Source: Acidimicrobiaceae bacterium (GTDB lineage: Bacteria > Actinomycetota > Acidimicrobiia > Acidimicrobiales > RAAP-2). From it: a stretch of 7,318 nt of DNA. The position numbers and the translations under genes are program-made. The notes under the pieces were generated by a model. That model was not told the DNA's origin. It ran no database searches and worked only from the letters and a program-made list of their open reading frames with translations. The DNA lies in contig PLCI01000046.1 in NCBI GenBank assembly GCA_003135595.1, positions 12,524 to 19,841 on the forward strand. Reading direction: 5' to 3'. Position 1 is the first letter of the stretch. The number at the start of each line of letters is the position of its first letter. Shown here one piece after another: positions 5,763 to 7,318 of this stretch.

Positions 5763-7318
5763 GTGGTCACGTCCTGGAACAGCGACACCGACCCGGTCGA
5801 CTTCGGGGCGATCAGCCCCGGCGTGGCCGGCACGCCGTAGCGGTGCAGCGCGTAGTTCATAACCTGCGCGAACACGGGCGCGGCGATGTCACCGCCGAAG
5901 ATGTCCGGCGTGGGTCGCTCGATGACGACGATCATGGAGAGCACCGGGTGCTGCGCCGGCGCGAATCCGACGAATGTGGCGTTGTAGTCGCCGCCGATGT
6001 ACTTGTCTCGGCCAGGGTACGGGATCTGGGCGGTGCCGGTCTTGCCCGCGATCGTGTAGCCGGGGATCGCGGCCTTGATCCCTGTGCCGCCCTCGACAAC
6101 GCGGATCAGCATCTGGGTGAGCTCCTTGGCGATTGCAGTCGGCAGCGCGCGCCGCGTCCCGCCTGCGGGCGCCTTGGTCATCGTCCCGTCCGCGCCGATC
6201 GTGGCACGCACGAGCGAGGGCGTGACAAAGACGCCGCCGTTGGCGATCGTGTTGTACGCGTCGAGCACCTGCAGCGGCGTCACCGCGTCGACCTGGCCGA
6301 TCGGCAGCGCGGCCATGTCTGTCGACGGGAACGTCTGCGCGCTGGCGACAAGTCCCTGTGACTCCCCGGGGAAGTTGAGGCCGGTGGGCTGTCCGAAGCC
6401 GAGCCTCGAGACGCCGGCGAGCAGGCCCGACTCACCGAGCGCCCTGGTGATCTCGTAGGTGCCGATGTTGGAGGAGTACTCGAGCACCTGTGTCGCTGAG
6501 AGACTCTCCAACCCGTGCGACTCGGCGTCGTGGAACACCTTCCCGGCGATGGTCACCTGGTAGGGCACCGAGAGCCGGGTGCTCGGGGTGATCACCTTGT
6601 CGAGCAGGGCCGCCGAGAAGGGCACGATCTTGAAGACGCTGCCCGGCTCGTAGGTCTGGGTGACCGCCAGGTTGTTCATGGCGTCGCGGACCCCGGTGAC
6701 CCCCGTCGACGCGGGCCAGGTTTGCGATGTGCCGAGCGTCGAGTCGTGCTCGGTCGTGTTGACGAGGCTCGCCATCGAGAGGATCTGACCGGTGGCCGAG
6801 TCGAGCACGATCGCGGTCCCGGACACGCCGTGCGAGGCCAGGAGCTCCTGGCCGAGCGCCTGCTCGGTCACGTACTGCAGCGGCGCGTCCAGCGTGAGCT
6901 CGAGGCTCTCACCCGCGATCGGACGACGGAGGGTGACGACGCGGCCCGACGGCAGGCTGACGCCGTAGGGAGTCTCGAGCACACGCTCGCTGCCGGCTTG
7001 GCCCGCGAGCAGCTGCTGGTACTGGTACTCGAGGCCGGCTGAGCCCAGGCCGGCGTTGTCGACGCCTCCAAGGACCGTCGAGGCGAGCGAGCCGTCGGGG
7101 TTGGAGCGCATCGACGAGGCGATCAGCGAGATCCCGGGCAGCTGGAGGGTGTTCAGCGTCGCCGTGCTCGCCGCGCTCACGTTCGAGGAGAGCACCACGT
7201 AGCCGTGCTGCTCCTCGAGCTTGGGCACCAACTTCGCGGCGTCGTGGATGCCGAGCAGCGGCGCGAGCGCCGCCGCCTCCCCGACGGGGTCCTTGATGAG
7301 GAAGTCGTCGGCCACCGC
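5759..7318 (-). CDS. ftsI: Septal class B penicillin-binding protein FtsI (PBP3 / PbpB type), 5' end outside the window
   Basis: Membrane-anchored D,D-transpeptidase that cross-links septal peptidoglycan on the outer face of the membrane, working with FtsW. The window holds 519 codons and the stop; the cytoplasmic tail, the membrane anchor and the start of the dimerisation domain lie beyond the right edge. Counting from Val at 7313-7315 as residue 1, residues about 1-120 are the rest of the PBP-dimer domain, with GLEYQYQQLL at 94-103. The transpeptidase domain follows with all three penicillin-binding motifs: PGSVFK (224-229, catalytic Ser226 and Lys229), SSN (281-283) and KTGTA (425-429). 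GFAPAQHP (450-457) is also typical. The protein ends about 60 residues after that without PASTA repeats. The GTG at 7313-7315 is internal, not the start, because the reading frame is open to the edge and homology to the dimer domain is already under way there. Position directly upstream of murE is the classical place of ftsI and argues against another class B PBP. Confidence 0.95.
   Translation of the reverse strand, partial: AVADDFLIKDPVGEAAALAPLLGIHDAAKLVPKLEEQHGYVVLSSNVSAASTATLNTLQLPGISLIASSMRSNPDGSLASTVLGGVDNAGLGSAGLEYQYQQLLAGQAGSERVLETPYGVSLPSGRVVTLRRPIAGESLELTLDAPLQYVTEQALGQELLASHGVSGTAIVLDSATGQILSMASLVNTTEHDSTLGTSQTWPASTGVTGVRDAMNNLAVTQTYEPGSVFKIVPFSAALLDKVITPSTRLSVPYQVTIAGKVFHDAESHGLESLSATQVLEYSSNIGTYEITRALGESGLLAGVSRLGFGQPTGLNFPGESQGLVASAQTFPSTDMAALPIGQVDAVTPLQVLDAYNTIANGGVFVTPSLVRATIGADGTMTKAPAGGTRRALPTAIAKELTQMLIRVVEGGTGIKAAIPGYTIAGKTGTAQIPYPGRDKYIGGDYNATFVGFAPAQHPVLSMIVVIERPTPDIFGGDIAAPVFAQVMNYALHRYGVPATPGLIAPKSTGSVSLFQDVTT
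5772..5775 (-). promoter_or_regulatory. Shine-Dalgarno of murE
   Basis: The reverse strand reads AGGA here, followed by a 9-nt spacer and then the GTG of murE. The site lies inside the last codons of ftsI. It is the best ribosome binding site in the window and supports the GTG that shares GTGA with the ftsI stop. Confidence 0.55.

Noticed and set aside
5759..5774. Repeated GTCACGT units at the ftsI/murE junction, looking like a small operator
   Set aside because: The bases encode the last ftsI codons and the murE start region; the repeat is short and imperfect as a palindrome, so chance in GC-rich sequence explains it.
7313..7315. GTG as the real start of ftsI
   Set aside because: The frame remains open to the window edge and no anchor segment is present, so this Val codon is internal to a longer protein.

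Overview
The window is a contiguous piece of a bacterial division and cell-wall (dcw) cluster. All of its genes lie on the minus strand, so it reads right to left as ftsI (5' end outside the window), murE, mraY, ftsW, murG, murC (3' end outside the window). Base composition is strongly GC-rich with G/C third positions. The dcw order, the actinobacterial-looking MraY (loop and WWNAAPAKI stretch) and the FtsW with long basic tails suggest a high-GC actinobacterium. A deep lineage such as Acidimicrobiia is possible, but this placement is an impression from sequence style, not a phylogeny.

Layout by + strand coordinates: 1-870 murC (first 290 codons), 860-1981 murG, 1978-3279 ftsW, 3280-4341 mraY, 4335-5762 murE, 5759-7318 ftsI (C-terminal 519 codons plus stop). 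There is no intergenic DNA. Junctions are a 4-nt GTGA overlap (ftsI/murE), a 7-nt overlap (murE/mraY), exact abutment (mraY/ftsW), a 4-nt GTGA overlap (ftsW/murG) and an 11-nt overlap (murG/murC). The best reading is one polycistronic, translationally coupled mRNA. I see no promoter, terminator, RNA gene, mobile element, CRISPR or long repeat.

Together the genes cover much of the lipid II route and its use at the septum. MurC adds L-Ala to UDP-MurNAc, and MurE adds the third residue; its DNPR motif predicts meso-diaminopimelate. MraY makes lipid I, MurG makes lipid II, FtsW polymerises lipid II into glycan, and FtsI cross-links it. MurD (D-Glu) and MurF (D-Ala-D-Ala) are not at their usual places, murF between murE and mraY and murD between mraY and ftsW. 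Both usual sites are closed without a gap, so these ligases must be encoded elsewhere or replaced.

I did not find an undescribed system. The points worth a second look are the missing murD and murF, the mraY and ftsW genes lying in one frame separated only by a TAG, an altered loop in MurG where the HExN motif is expected, and a Tyr next to the MurC EADES motif where Asp is usual.
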